The notes below the pieces were generated by a model, which saw only the letters and a list, made by a program, of their open reading frames with translations, did not search any database and was not told where the DNA came from. Source: a virus. Taken from it: a DNA stretch of 64,000 bases. This document shows, one piece after another, positions 45,643 to 52,672 of this stretch. The first letter of the stretch is position 1. Each line of letters starts with the position of its first letter. The position numbers and the translations under genes are program-made. The DNA lies in IMG/VR virus record IMGVR_UViG_3300032245_000795, positions 51,084-115,083 of that record; one strand, given 5' to 3'.

Positions 45643-46496
45643 AATTTTATTATTTTGGTGGTGTGTTAGGTTCAAAAACTTCTGTCAAATCTCCATCTAA
45701 TCTTAATGATCATGGGTTTCATGGGGTAATGTTTACACATGATATACCGCAAGGTGACATATTTATACAAACAGCCTTGGACATAAAGCCAAATGAAAAA
45801 ATTAAATACTTAGTAGCCATCCGTCCGTATACAATATCACCGCAATATCTTTATATGCTTAATGATTCACTAAACAAAATACAAAAAGATAGAGTACAAC
45901 TAAATATTATTTCAGGTTATACTAAAAATCATGAGAACAGTGTTAAAGGTATTGTTGGAAATGTAAATGATCAATCAGACAAGGTTGAAAAAAGAAAGTA
46001 CCTTGTTGAGTTTCTTGAATCATTAAATGAAATGAATTCAAACAAAGATCTAAATTATCCATTGGACTTCTTTGTAACAACAACAAACCCAAGAGTACTT
46101 GATGCTGTTAACAAATATAACAATAAGATAATTTTGCCATATAGTTTGTATAAGAACGACATTTGGTTTAAAAAATTTAATCGTCCATTAGAAGTTAAAA
46201 GTAAAGACATTATGTTGGCAATAACGCCAGTCATTAGAGACACAGAGGAAGAACTTGACGAGTTAAAAAACTACGCACTAAGACCTATATGGCAAGAAGG
46301 AGAAGTCTCCAGAGTAGTAAACGATGCTGCATACTTTACACCAAATAGTTTCCATGAATTTGTAAAAGATCTAAAGAAAAATAATATTCACTACATGTTG
46401 ATCAATGCTGTTCCGCAAGGGGAAAATGATATAATTATTCCTTTTATTAAAAATTATGTAGAATCAACAAAATATAAGGATATGGTACGAGCATGA
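45639..46496 (+). CDS. Luciferase-like (LLM) monooxygenase homologue A
   Basis: 285 aa. KIKYLVAIRPYTISPQYLY followed by RVQLNIISGY matches the flavin-binding strand/loop pattern of SsuD/LuxA-type monooxygenases (AvRP..sP and N.v.G). Overlaps the next gene, its paralogue. A TIM-barrel FMNH2-dependent oxygenase is expected; substrate unknown. It is slightly short for the family, which may reduce or alter activity. Confidence 0.62.
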   Translation: MKFYYFGGVLGSKTSVKSPSNLNDHGFHGVMFTHDIPQGDIFIQTALDIKPNEKIKYLVAIRPYTISPQYLYMLNDSLNKIQKDRVQLNIISGYTKNHENSVKGIVGNVNDQSDKVEKRKYLVEFLESLNEMNSNKDLNYPLDFFVTTTNPRVLDAVNKYNNKIILPYSLYKNDIWFKKFNRPLEVKSKDIMLAITPVIRDTEEELDELKNYALRPIWQEGEVSRVVNDAAYFTPNSFHEFVKDLKKNNIHYMLINAVPQGENDIIIPFIKNYVESTKYKDMVRA

Positions 46497-47371
46497 AGTT
46501 TTATTATTTTGGTGGTACATTCAATGAAAACGATACACTTGAAGACACATCTACCCTAAATAATCATCACTTTGATGGCGTTATGTTTACATATGATGCA
46601 ACACAAGGAGACATGTTTGTTAGGATTGCCAAAGATATTAAGTTAAACGAAAAAATTAAATACCTTGTTGCGATTAGACCCTATACAATATCTCCACAAT
46701 ACTTATATGCTATAAATCAATCAATAAGTGAAATTCAAAAAGATAGACTACAAATAAATATAATTGCAGGATATATTAAAGATCATGAAAGCAATGTTGG
46801 TGGAATTGTAGGTGATGTAAATGATTCATCATCTTCAGTTGAAAGGTCAAACTACACAATTAAATTTATTGAAAGTTTATATGAGATATCAAAAAATAAA
46901 GATAAAAAAGATCAATTGGATGTATACATATCAACAACGAACAACTATGTTTTTGATACAGTAAAAAAATATAAAAATAAAATTATACTTCCATATAGCA
47001 TTTACAAGCGTGGATTTTGGTCTGACTGGATTAAAGATCCTTCACTAAAGATTGAGTTTGAAAGAGGGGACATTGAAATAATGTTAGCAATGACTCCAGT
47101 TATTAGAGAAACTAAAGAAGAACTCGAATCCTTAGCACATCATGCTATGAAGCCAGTATGGAAAAAGGGAGACGTTACAAAAGTTGTAGAAGATGTAGAA
47201 TACTTTACACATGAAAGTTTTCATGAGTTTATTCAAATGCTTGAAGATGATAACATTAATCACTTATTAATAAATGCTGTACCAAGATCAGAGTCTACAA
47301 ATATTATTTCTTTTATAAAGAAATATGTAGAGTCAATAACAGATTTTGCTGGCCAACAGGCTGGTAAATAA
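46493..47371 (+). CDS. Luciferase-like (LLM) monooxygenase homologue B
   Basis: 292 aa, strongly similar to the preceding gene across its length (KFYYFGG, GVMFTYDATQGDMF, NEKIKYLVAIRPYTISPQY, INIIAGY). The overlapped pair could make a LuxAB-like heterodimer. The last residues are divergent. Confidence 0.62.
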   Translation: MKFYYFGGTFNENDTLEDTSTLNNHHFDGVMFTYDATQGDMFVRIAKDIKLNEKIKYLVAIRPYTISPQYLYAINQSISEIQKDRLQINIIAGYIKDHESNVGGIVGDVNDSSSSVERSNYTIKFIESLYEISKNKDKKDQLDVYISTTNNYVFDTVKKYKNKIILPYSIYKRGFWSDWIKDPSLKIEFERGDIEIMLAMTPVIRETKEELESLAHHAMKPVWKKGDVTKVVEDVEYFTHESFHEFIQMLEDDNINHLLINAVPRSESTNIISFIKKYVESITDFAGQQAGK

Positions 47372-47396
47372 ATAAAATATCCTATAGGAGGAAAAA

Positions 47397-47726
47397 ATGA
47401 ATAAAGCAATGATCGAATCATACGTAAGAAACCTTATTGGTCAGGTATTTGGAGCAATGGTAATTGTTTCACAAACATCTGGACTTGATATTCCATTTGG
47501 TTTTGGAACAAGTGAATGGCTACTTGTGGCAAATACACTATGGTCATCTCTTGTGCCAGTAGCGCTAAGATATATCAATAAGAAGGATCCAGCATTTGGA
47601 CTTGTCGCTGCAGCAGTAGCGCAAGAAGTTTCAAATAAACTGACTTCAGCACCAAAGAAGACCGCAAAGAAGGCTCCTGCAAAGAAGTCATCTGGTGGCG
47701 GAAGAACAAACAATCAAGTAAAATAA
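47397..47726 (+). CDS. Membrane protein, possible holin
   Basis: 109 aa, AGGAGG site. One or two hydrophobic segments (VFGAMVIVSQTSGLDI, LLVANTLWSSLVPVALRYI), then a basic KKTAKKAPAKKSSGGG tail that recurs in the endolysin. Could be a holin or lysis partner. Confidence 0.5.
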   Translation: MNKAMIESYVRNLIGQVFGAMVIVSQTSGLDIPFGFGTSEWLLVANTLWSSLVPVALRYINKKDPAFGLVAAAVAQEVSNKLTSAPKKTAKKAPAKKSSGGGRTNNQVK

Positions 47727-47731
47727 AGTAG

Positions 47732-47737
47732 TATAAT
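47732..47737 (+). promoter_or_regulatory. -10 promoter of RNA candidate 1
   Basis: AAGTAGTATAAT directly upstream of the first structured RNA; start expected near 47744. Confidence 0.55.
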
Positions 47738-47743
47738 TTATAC

Positions 47744-47857
47744 TATTCCGCTATAAGACTTTAAAAGGTTTTGCAACGGATGCTCGATGAAATGAGAGTT
47801 AGCAGGCTGATTGCCGTGGCTGATAGACCTGAGCAGTAGTCTATAAACTGCTCATTT
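47744..47857 (+). ncRNA. Structured RNA candidate 1 (upstream of hsp20)
   Basis: About 110 nt without an ORF. Nested pairs: TATAAGACT (47752) with AGTCTATA (47838), AGGTTT (47765) with AGACCT, ACGG with CCGT near 47815, and an apical TGCTC/AGCA hairpin. A 7-bp GAGCAGT/ACTGCTC hairpin at 47831-47853 could act as terminator or form a pseudoknot with the outer stem. Contains CCGTGGC, also found in the RNA after hsp20. No known family recognised. Confidence 0.5.
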
Positions 47858-47864
47858 CCTATGC

Positions 47865-47870
47865 TATAAT
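47865..47870 (+). promoter_or_regulatory. Extended -10 promoter (TGCTATAAT) of hsp20
   Basis: Gives a leader of about 50 bases, long for this phage. Confidence 0.55.
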
Positions 47871-47875
47871 ATTTA

Positions 47876-47927
47876 TACCTGCCCAAATGGGGGGTAAATT
47901 AACTTATTCGCTTGAAAGGGGAATAAA
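47876..47927 (+). promoter_or_regulatory. hsp20 5' leader, RNA-thermometer-like
   Basis: Two hairpins: TACCTGCCC/GGGGGGTA (47876-47896, one bulge) and TTATTC/GAATAA (47904-47926). The ribosome site AAAGGGG lies in the second loop and the stem ends 1 base before the ATG. Weak A-U pairing near a heat-shock start is what a thermometer would need; this is a prediction. Confidence 0.45.
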
Positions 47928-48332
47928 ATGGTAAAAACAGCACTGGATCTTTTTAATGATCCATTTTTCAATACCTTCTCAAATTTTCAGAAGGTAACAA
48001 CAACAACAAACTATCCACCTTATAACCAGATCAAACTAAATGATAAAGAATATATTCTTTCATTTGCATTGGCTGGATTTTCTAAGGATGATGTCTCAGT
48101 ATCGCTAGACAATCGCAAACTTACAATTAAGGGCGAGAAGCAGGATCCTGAGTTGCCAGAGGGTGCGGAGTATCTACATAAGGGCATTGCTGCTCGTAAG
48201 TTTACTGATATCTTCACCCTTCCTGAGTTTGTTGAGGTGGTTGGGGCTGAATTTAAAGACGGTATCTTAGATATTAGACTTGAAAAGCAGATCCCAGAAG
48301 ACAAACTACCAAAAACAATCGCAATCAAGTAG
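47928..48332 (+). CDS. hsp20: Hsp20 small heat-shock protein
   Basis: 134 aa. Alpha-crystallin domain (YILSFALAGFSKDDVSVSL, KLTIKGEK, FKDGILDIRLEKQ) and a C-terminal I-x-I (TIAIK). It holds unfolded proteins during stress, perhaps helping capsid or host-protein folding. The stop codon is fused to the next promoter. Confidence 0.87.
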   Translation: MVKTALDLFNDPFFNTFSNFQKVTTTTNYPPYNQIKLNDKEYILSFALAGFSKDDVSVSLDNRKLTIKGEKQDPELPEGAEYLHKGIAARKFTDIFTLPEFVEVVGAEFKDGILDIRLEKQIPEDKLPKTIAIK

Positions 48333-48338
48333 TACAAT
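48333..48338 (+). promoter_or_regulatory. -10 promoter of RNA candidate 2
   Basis: The hsp20 stop TAG is followed by TACAAT (AAGTAGTACAAT); the transcript should start near 48345. Confidence 0.5.
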
Positions 48339-48344
48339 ATAAAT

Positions 48345-48430
48345 GTCCCCACACAGGACCTTAGTGATGGATTAGTTACCCATTGGATAGAGACCGTGGC
48401 GCAAGTCAGGTGAATTGCCTGTGTGGGGCT
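48345..48430 (+). ncRNA. Structured RNA candidate 2 (downstream of hsp20)
   Basis: A perfect 11-bp stem, CCCCACACAGG (48347-48357) with CCTGTGTGGGG (48418-48428), then ACCT/AGGT, and an inner GATGG/CCATT hairpin. The single-stranded part GGATAGAGACCGTGGCGCAAG contains CCGTGGC, shared with candidate 1. A phage-encoded regulatory or protective RNA is possible. No ORF overlaps; a promoter lies at 48333. Confidence 0.6.
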
Positions 48431-48443
48431 TAATACTTTGCGG

Positions 48444-48449
48444 TATAAT
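48444..48449 (+). promoter_or_regulatory. -10 promoter, leaderless
   Basis: TATAAT preceded by CGG, 7 bases before the ATG at 48457. Confidence 0.55.
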
Positions 48450-48456
48450 AATAACA

Positions 48457-48723
48457 ATGACTGACAAAGAGTTAGACCATTATAACAAGCAAGAGTTTAA
48501 AAAAATGCTTGCTAAGATAAAAGAAGATTCTGGCTGCGTAGACTGCGGTGTTAGTAACCATATAATTTTAGATTTTGATCATTTAAGGGATAAAAAATAT
48601 AACATATCAAGGATGATACATGATGGTTTTTCTTGGAAGGCTATTAAAAAAGAGATTGAAAAGTGCGAGGTAGTGTGTGCAAACTGTCATCGAATAAGGA
48701 CTCATAATAGGCTTGCTGGCTAA
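48457..48723 (+). CDS. Small HNH endonuclease
   Basis: 88 aa. CVDCG, ILDFDHLR and CEVVCANCHRIRTH form the HNH motif with zinc Cys pairs. Could be a homing-type or packaging-related nuclease. Leaderless. Confidence 0.75.
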   Translation: MTDKELDHYNKQEFKKMLAKIKEDSGCVDCGVSNHIILDFDHLRDKKYNISRMIHDGFSWKAIKKEIEKCEVVCANCHRIRTHNRLAG

Positions 48724-48731
48724 TACTATGC

Positions 48732-48737
48732 TATAAT
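48732..48737 (+). promoter_or_regulatory. Extended -10 promoter (TGCTATAAT), leaderless
   Basis: 6 bases before the ATG at 48744. Confidence 0.55.
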
Positions 48738-48743
48738 GATAAG

Positions 48744-49193
48744 ATGGAAGAATTGATTAATCTACTGAAGGTGCTCCTTGCAGACAATATTACTCTTAAG
48801 TTAAAGGCTCATGGTTACCACTGGAATGTAGAAGGAGATGACTTCCCACAATTTCACGATTTTTTTGGTGACATTTATGCAGACTATGAGTCAGCAACAG
48901 ATACTTATGCTGAATGGATTCGTAAGTTAGATTCTTATGCACCATTTAAATTATCAAGGTTTATTCAACTGAATGAAGTTGGTGAGCCAGATGTAACATC
49001 AGATCCTATGATGATGTCTAAAGATTTGCTAATTTCAAATGATATGGTTCTTGCTAAGTTAGTAGATGCCTGTGATATGGCAACAAAAAATAGACAACAT
49101 GCTCTTGCAAACTTTTTTGCAGAAAGAATGGATCAGCATCAAAGATGGCATTGGATGCTATCTGCATCAACCAAACCAATGGGAGAAGAATAA
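48744..49193 (+). CDS. dps: Dps/ferritin-like protein
   Basis: 149 aa. LKLKAHGYHWNVEGDDFPQFHDFFGDIY, then a D-x3-E pair (SATDTYAEWI) give the Dps ferroxidase pattern. It would store iron and protect DNA against peroxide. Length close to bacterial Dps. It overlaps the next gene by one base. Confidence 0.85.
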   Translation: MEELINLLKVLLADNITLKLKAHGYHWNVEGDDFPQFHDFFGDIYADYESATDTYAEWIRKLDSYAPFKLSRFIQLNEVGEPDVTSDPMMMSKDLLISNDMVLAKLVDACDMATKNRQHALANFFAERMDQHQRWHWMLSASTKPMGEE

Positions 49194-50227
49194 TGACAAG
49201 TTTATACAAAAGTGAAGCATCAATAGCAACATCGCCAAACCCAGAAAACCCTTCTGACTCCATTAATCCAACAGTTGGAATGGCTAAGCCTGCAGTAATG
49301 TCAGCAGGAAAGAAAAAGAAAAAGAAGTATCGTGCTGCAAAGTCAATCGAATCAACAACTATTTTAAAAGATATGGTTGCTGAAGGTGACTTTGTTATTG
49401 TTTCGTGTGAAGATGAAACACATGTTGGTATTGTTCAGTATGTCATGACTGAAGGAATGTTTGGAATTGCCACGTCTGATTATTCTATTGAAGCATCAGC
49501 AGAAAACCCAGCGGTTCTTGTTCGTACCCTTGAATTTGAAGAAGATGAGGGTATTTGGGAAGAATCAGAATATTTAGTAGGAGCAGAAGCAAAGATGGTT
49601 ACTAAGATTGAGCCACTTGCTTTAGAAGTCGAGACTGTAGCAAATGTAGATGCTTCAGAAGTTTCTATGGCCATGTATGACTCATCAATAGGTAAGGCTG
49701 CTCCATGTTGGGATGGATATGTACAGCGTGGAATGAAGCCAGGAGATAATGGTAAGCCAGTTCCTAATTGTGTTCCTGCTGCAAAAGCAGATGATCTATT
49801 TGAAGATGATGATACAGTTGAATACGACACAGACTCAGTATCAAAGGCTGAAGGATACTCACCACCAGCAGGAGCAAGATCTGCTGCTCGTAGAGCAATT
49901 AAGTTTAAGGAAGATGGAAAGGCTAACGGCGCAGGAACATCAGTTGGCTGGACTCGTGCAGGGCAGTTAGCAAGAGGAGAGTCACTATCTCTTAGTACTG
50001 TTAAGAGAATGTACTCATACTTCTCACGTCATGAAGTTGATAAGAAGGGTAAGGACTGGGGAAATACAGAAAACCCTTCTAATGGATACATCATGTGGCT
50101 TGCATGGGGTGGAGATGCAGGTTTCTCATGGTCAAGAGGAATTGTTAATCGTGAAAAAGATAAAGCATTATTTAGTGATTTTGGTAAAGACTATACAAAT
50201 GTAAAAACAGAAAGACACTCCCTATAA
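49193..50227 (+). CDS. Phage structural-type protein with KRMYSYFSRHE domain
   Basis: 344 aa. Contains APCWDGYVQRGMKPGDNGK...PNCVPAA near 172-200 and the C-terminal domain ARSAARRAIKFKEDGKANGAG, RAGQLARGESLSLSTVKRMYSYFSRHEVD, WLAWGGDAGFSWSRGIV. Similar domains occur in phage head/portal-associated and maturation proteins. It lies far from other virion genes. Function uncertain. Confidence 0.6.
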   Translation: MTSLYKSEASIATSPNPENPSDSINPTVGMAKPAVMSAGKKKKKKYRAAKSIESTTILKDMVAEGDFVIVSCEDETHVGIVQYVMTEGMFGIATSDYSIEASAENPAVLVRTLEFEEDEGIWEESEYLVGAEAKMVTKIEPLALEVETVANVDASEVSMAMYDSSIGKAAPCWDGYVQRGMKPGDNGKPVPNCVPAAKADDLFEDDDTVEYDTDSVSKAEGYSPPAGARSAARRAIKFKEDGKANGAGTSVGWTRAGQLARGESLSLSTVKRMYSYFSRHEVDKKGKDWGNTENPSNGYIMWLAWGGDAGFSWSRGIVNREKDKALFSDFGKDYTNVKTERHSL

Positions 50228-50355
50228 TGCCAAAGAAAAAATCATTGGCATTTAACCCTATTCAGATCAAAAACGGTTGGATTGTTAGGCTGTACAAAGA
50301 TGGTCGGATTAAATCTAAGATTGCACCATACGAACCAAAACATACTAAGAAATAG
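50227..50355 (+). CDS. Small basic protein
   Basis: 42 aa, starting in the previous stop (TAATG). Basic, NGWIVRLYKDGRIKSKI; unknown. Confidence 0.45.
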   Translation: MPKKKSLAFNPIQIKNGWIVRLYKDGRIKSKIAPYEPKHTKK

Positions 50356-50357
50356 AA

Positions 50358-51095
50358 ATGCTAAAGTACGATAAAGTATACTTTTTGCACATTCCAAAAA
50401 CAGGTGGAAGGTTTTTTACAAAGTATATCCTTGAGCCAATAGAAAATACATTAAAAGAAAATGGAATAGATGTAGTTAAGTTACCACCAAATGTTTCAAA
50501 GCATGGTGGATGGCATAAAGAGATAGACGACAAAACCTATATTATTTCTGTTTTTAGAGATCCCGTAGAGTTTTTTGTAAGTGTTATTGCTCATATGTTT
50601 GCAGATCAAGAAAGAATGTTAGATGAAAATAAAGACCACATCATAAAAGATAAAACAAAAATTTTAGATATACCAGTAGAGGCTGTTCGTAATAAGATAG
50701 TTCAGTTAGATTATTTAAAAAATTTTCAATCTCAAAACTTTATCTTAAGCCCTACACAAAATCATATTATTCAGGAATCTATAAAAGAGCATAACATTGG
50801 AAATGCTATTGATAAAGAATTAGTATATGAAAGAATAAAGAGAGTTAATCTAATGATAAGGCACAAAGATTTAAAAAATATGAATTACTCTGTATTGATC
50901 AACAAGATATCAAAAGATCTCGGAATAAATATAAACATAAAATTTCCAGAAGCAGATAGAGAACACTATAAAAATAATTCTTCAGAAGTTCTTTTTGATA
51001 AACTCAGTAAAGATGATATAAATTTTATATATGAAAACTTTTTATTTGATAAAGAAATATATCAGAATGATTCAATATTTTGGACAGAAAAATAG
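50358..51095 (+). CDS. Sulfotransferase-family protein
   Basis: 245 aa. PAPS loop HIPKTGGRFF at 11-20 and VFRDPVEFFVS near 68-78. Distinct from the 38585 protein, with a longer acceptor part. Together they suggest sulfation is part of the phage programme. Confidence 0.72.
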   Translation: MLKYDKVYFLHIPKTGGRFFTKYILEPIENTLKENGIDVVKLPPNVSKHGGWHKEIDDKTYIISVFRDPVEFFVSVIAHMFADQERMLDENKDHIIKDKTKILDIPVEAVRNKIVQLDYLKNFQSQNFILSPTQNHIIQESIKEHNIGNAIDKELVYERIKRVNLMIRHKDLKNMNYSVLINKISKDLGININIKFPEADREHYKNNSSEVLFDKLSKDDINFIYENFLFDKEIYQNDSIFWTEK

Positions 51096-51135
51096 GATAG
51101 TTTTAGGTCATATCCAGGACTTTTACATTAAGGAC

Positions 51136-51161
51136 AACATAGTGTTGCAACACGCTATGTT
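51136..51161. terminator. Bidirectional hairpin between convergent units
   Basis: About 10-bp stem (AACATAGTGT against the complementary CGCTATGTT side) with a short loop, between the plus-strand genes and the minus-strand tRNAs. No strong T run, so the terminator call is moderate. Confidence 0.5.
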
Positions 51162-51216
51162 AATGTTTCCCGACATAAACATAACAACTATATTGTCACA
51201 CTTTAATTATATCATG

Positions 51217-51288
51217 TACCCCTGGCAGGAATCGAACCTGCGACAAACGGATTAGAAGTCCGCTACTCTTCCGCTGAGTTACAGAGGT
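51217..51288 (-). tRNA. tRNA-Arg(UCU)
   Basis: Acceptor ACCTCTG/CAGGGGT, D arm ACTC/GAGT, anticodon loop CTTCTAA, T arm GCAGG/CCTGC. Reads AGA, a common codon here. CCA not encoded. Confidence 0.9.
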
Positions 51289-51292
51289 ATGG

Positions 51293-51366
51293 TACATCTG
51301 GAAGGACTTGAACCTTCGGCTCTCTGCATATAAGGCAGGTACTCTAACCAACTGAGTTACAGATGT
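51293..51366 (-). tRNA. tRNA-Ile(UAU)
   Basis: Acceptor ACATCTG/CAGATGT perfect, anticodon loop CTTATAT, T arm GAAGG/CCTTC. Anticodon UAU reads AUA directly, unusual for bacteria. Confidence 0.85.
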
Positions 51367-51367
51367 G

Positions 51368-51442
51368 TACACCAGGTAGGACTTGAACCTACGAATAGCC
51401 GAATTATGAGTTCGGTGCCTTAACCAACTTGGCTACTGGTGC
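51368..51442 (-). tRNA. tRNA-Met(CAU) or Ile2
   Basis: Acceptor GCACCAG/CTGGTGT, anticodon loop CTCATAA, T arm GTAGG/CCTAC. Elongator Met and lysidine-modified Ile2 share this loop and cannot be separated by eye. Confidence 0.82.
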
Positions 51443-51448
51443 TAGTCC

Positions 51449-51592
51449 TTATGATACTAAGATACCAAGAAGCATTCCAATTATAAAGCACAGTATGCCA
51501 ACAGTCCAATGATAGTAAGTCTTCATGTGCTCTTTAATAATGTAGCGCTTTAAATCTTTTGATATTTTGTTAAACTCTTTATTATCTAACAT
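51449..51592 (-). CDS. Small membrane protein
   Basis: 47 aa: charged N-terminus, then a hydrophobic segment WTVGILCFIIGMLLGILVS. Not detected by size-limited ORF calling. Possible accessory membrane protein. Confidence 0.5.
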   Translation of the reverse strand: MLDNKEFNKISKDLKRYIIKEHMKTYYHWTVGILCFIIGMLLGILVS

Positions 51593-51605
51593 AAACTATC
51601 CAATC

Positions 51606-51767
51606 TTATTTAGTTGATGTATTTTCTAAACCAAGAAGTATTTGTTTTCTGATCTCAATCTGTTTGCGCTCAAACTTTGAGAAATATGGCTTGGCCTGTA
51701 TTCTTTTCTTATTTTTGTTTGCTCTTTTAATTTTATGTTGAGAAACCTTATTATTTGATTGTTTCAT
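51606..51767 (-). CDS. Small basic protein
   Basis: 53 aa. The start at 51767 overlaps the upstream stop (ATGA). Lys/Arg-rich, possible nucleic-acid binder. Confidence 0.45.
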   Translation of the reverse strand: MKQSNNKVSQHKIKRANKNKKRIQAKPYFSKFERKQIEIRKQILLGLENTSTK

Positions 51768-51901
51768 TTTGATCCCTGATTCTCTGCTACATTGTCGCAA
51801 GGACAGATAATTGATTCTGGAAGTTCGTGAACTTTTGTTACGATTGTAATAGTAGTTTCACACTCTTTGCATTTATAGATCTTCTTGATTTGTTTGCTCA
51901 T
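51764..51901 (-). CDS. Small zinc-ribbon protein
   Basis: 45 aa with CKEC near 11-14 and CPC near 33-35. Leaderless. Unknown role. Confidence 0.55.
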   Translation of the reverse strand: MSKQIKKIYKCKECETTITIVTKVHELPESIICPCDNVAENQGSK

Positions 51902-51907
51902 ATACTA

Positions 51908-51936
51908 ATCATACCATTCTCTGTAGTGTAAGTCAA
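51908..51936 (-). promoter_or_regulatory. Consensus promoter, leaderless
   Basis: TTGACT, 17-base spacer, TATGAT, then 6 bases to the ATG at 51901. Confidence 0.65.
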
Positions 51937-52391
51937 TTCTTGTTCCCATCCCAATCTCCTATCTTTGTTGTAGGAATACTGTGATCCTCCCACAATTTTA
52001 TCACATTGGGGTTGTCATCCACGGCATGAGTAACATCCCAAAGAAGACTTATTTTATCAAGCATATCTTTTTTTGCTTCATAATCTGGTCTATTGTCATC
52101 ATCCGCTCTCATAAATAGTGCATGAGATCTAATGTTATTTTTAGCAAGCCACATAGATGTTAGTCCACGATATTTTTCTTTACGAGATGTAACAACTAAG
52201 ATAGAATGCCCATCACTAACAGAATTGTTAAGCATCTCAAGTACTTCTATATTTGGCAGGGCATCTATAGAAGCCCCATGAAAGGCATCGTAATACCTAT
52301 TAGAGCCACGAACATAGTGCAGATATGGATCTACATTGGCTAAGGTGCCATCCACATCATAGATGTGTGCTGTAGGCTTAATCTTGATCAA
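51933..52391 (-). CDS. HAD phosphatase, polynucleotide 3'-phosphatase-like
   Basis: 152 aa. DVDGTLA with Asp 12 and 14, then VVTSRKEKYRGLTSMWLAKN and MRADDDNRPDYEAKKDML, the arrangement of T4 Pnk phosphatase domains. No kinase domain is fused. It may repair DNA/RNA ends, including cleaved tRNAs. Confidence 0.72.
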   Translation of the reverse strand: MIKIKPTAHIYDVDGTLANVDPYLHYVRGSNRYYDAFHGASIDALPNIEVLEMLNNSVSDGHSILVVTSRKEKYRGLTSMWLAKNNIRSHALFMRADDDNRPDYEAKKDMLDKISLLWDVTHAVDDNPNVIKLWEDHSIPTTKIGDWDGNKN

Positions 52392-52467
52392 CCTTGTATG
52401 TCATAATAAAGTAGCATACTGCGTACCCTGCAATAAATGCTGGTACTAAGGATAATAAACTAATCAT
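52378..52467 (-). CDS. Tiny membrane peptide
   Basis: 29 aa, single hydrophobic helix (LLSLVPAFIAGYAVCYFI). Overlaps both neighbours. Confidence 0.4.
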   Translation of the reverse strand: MISLLSLVPAFIAGYAVCYFIMTYKVDQD

Positions 52468-52637
52468 TCAAAATCTACCTGCCTCTCAAACAAACTACTC
52501 ATATAGTTGTCATCTCCTCTTGCAACCTTTGCTGCAAGTATACGCATGCCAAGTGCATTGGTAACGGAGTCTTCAATTGGCAAAGACTCAATAGCCCTTG
52601 CGATTTCTTCTCTTAATGTCATTTCATCTATACTCAT
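52464..52637 (-). CDS. Small helical protein
   Basis: 57 aa, acidic helical. Leaderless. Function unknown. Confidence 0.5.
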   Translation of the reverse strand: MSIDEMTLREEIARAIESLPIEDSVTNALGMRILAAKVARGDDNYMSSLFERQVDFE

Positions 52638-52643
52638 AACTAA

Positions 52644-52672
52644 AGTATACCTTAAGATGAGTTAGTTGTCAA
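52644..52672 (-). promoter_or_regulatory. Consensus promoter, leaderless
   Basis: TTGACA, 17-base spacer, TATACT, 6 bases to ATG. The TGA stop of the upstream gene lies inside the -35 hexamer. Confidence 0.7.

Noticed and set aside
48345-48723. HEARO/IscB-type RNA with HNH gene
   Set aside because: The adjacent HNH protein is only 88 aa and lacks IscB domains; the RNA is short and has its own promoter.
51368-51442. Initiator tRNA-fMet
   Set aside because: The first acceptor pair is G-T and the anticodon stem lacks the usual three G-C pairs of initiators, so it is listed as Met/Ile2.
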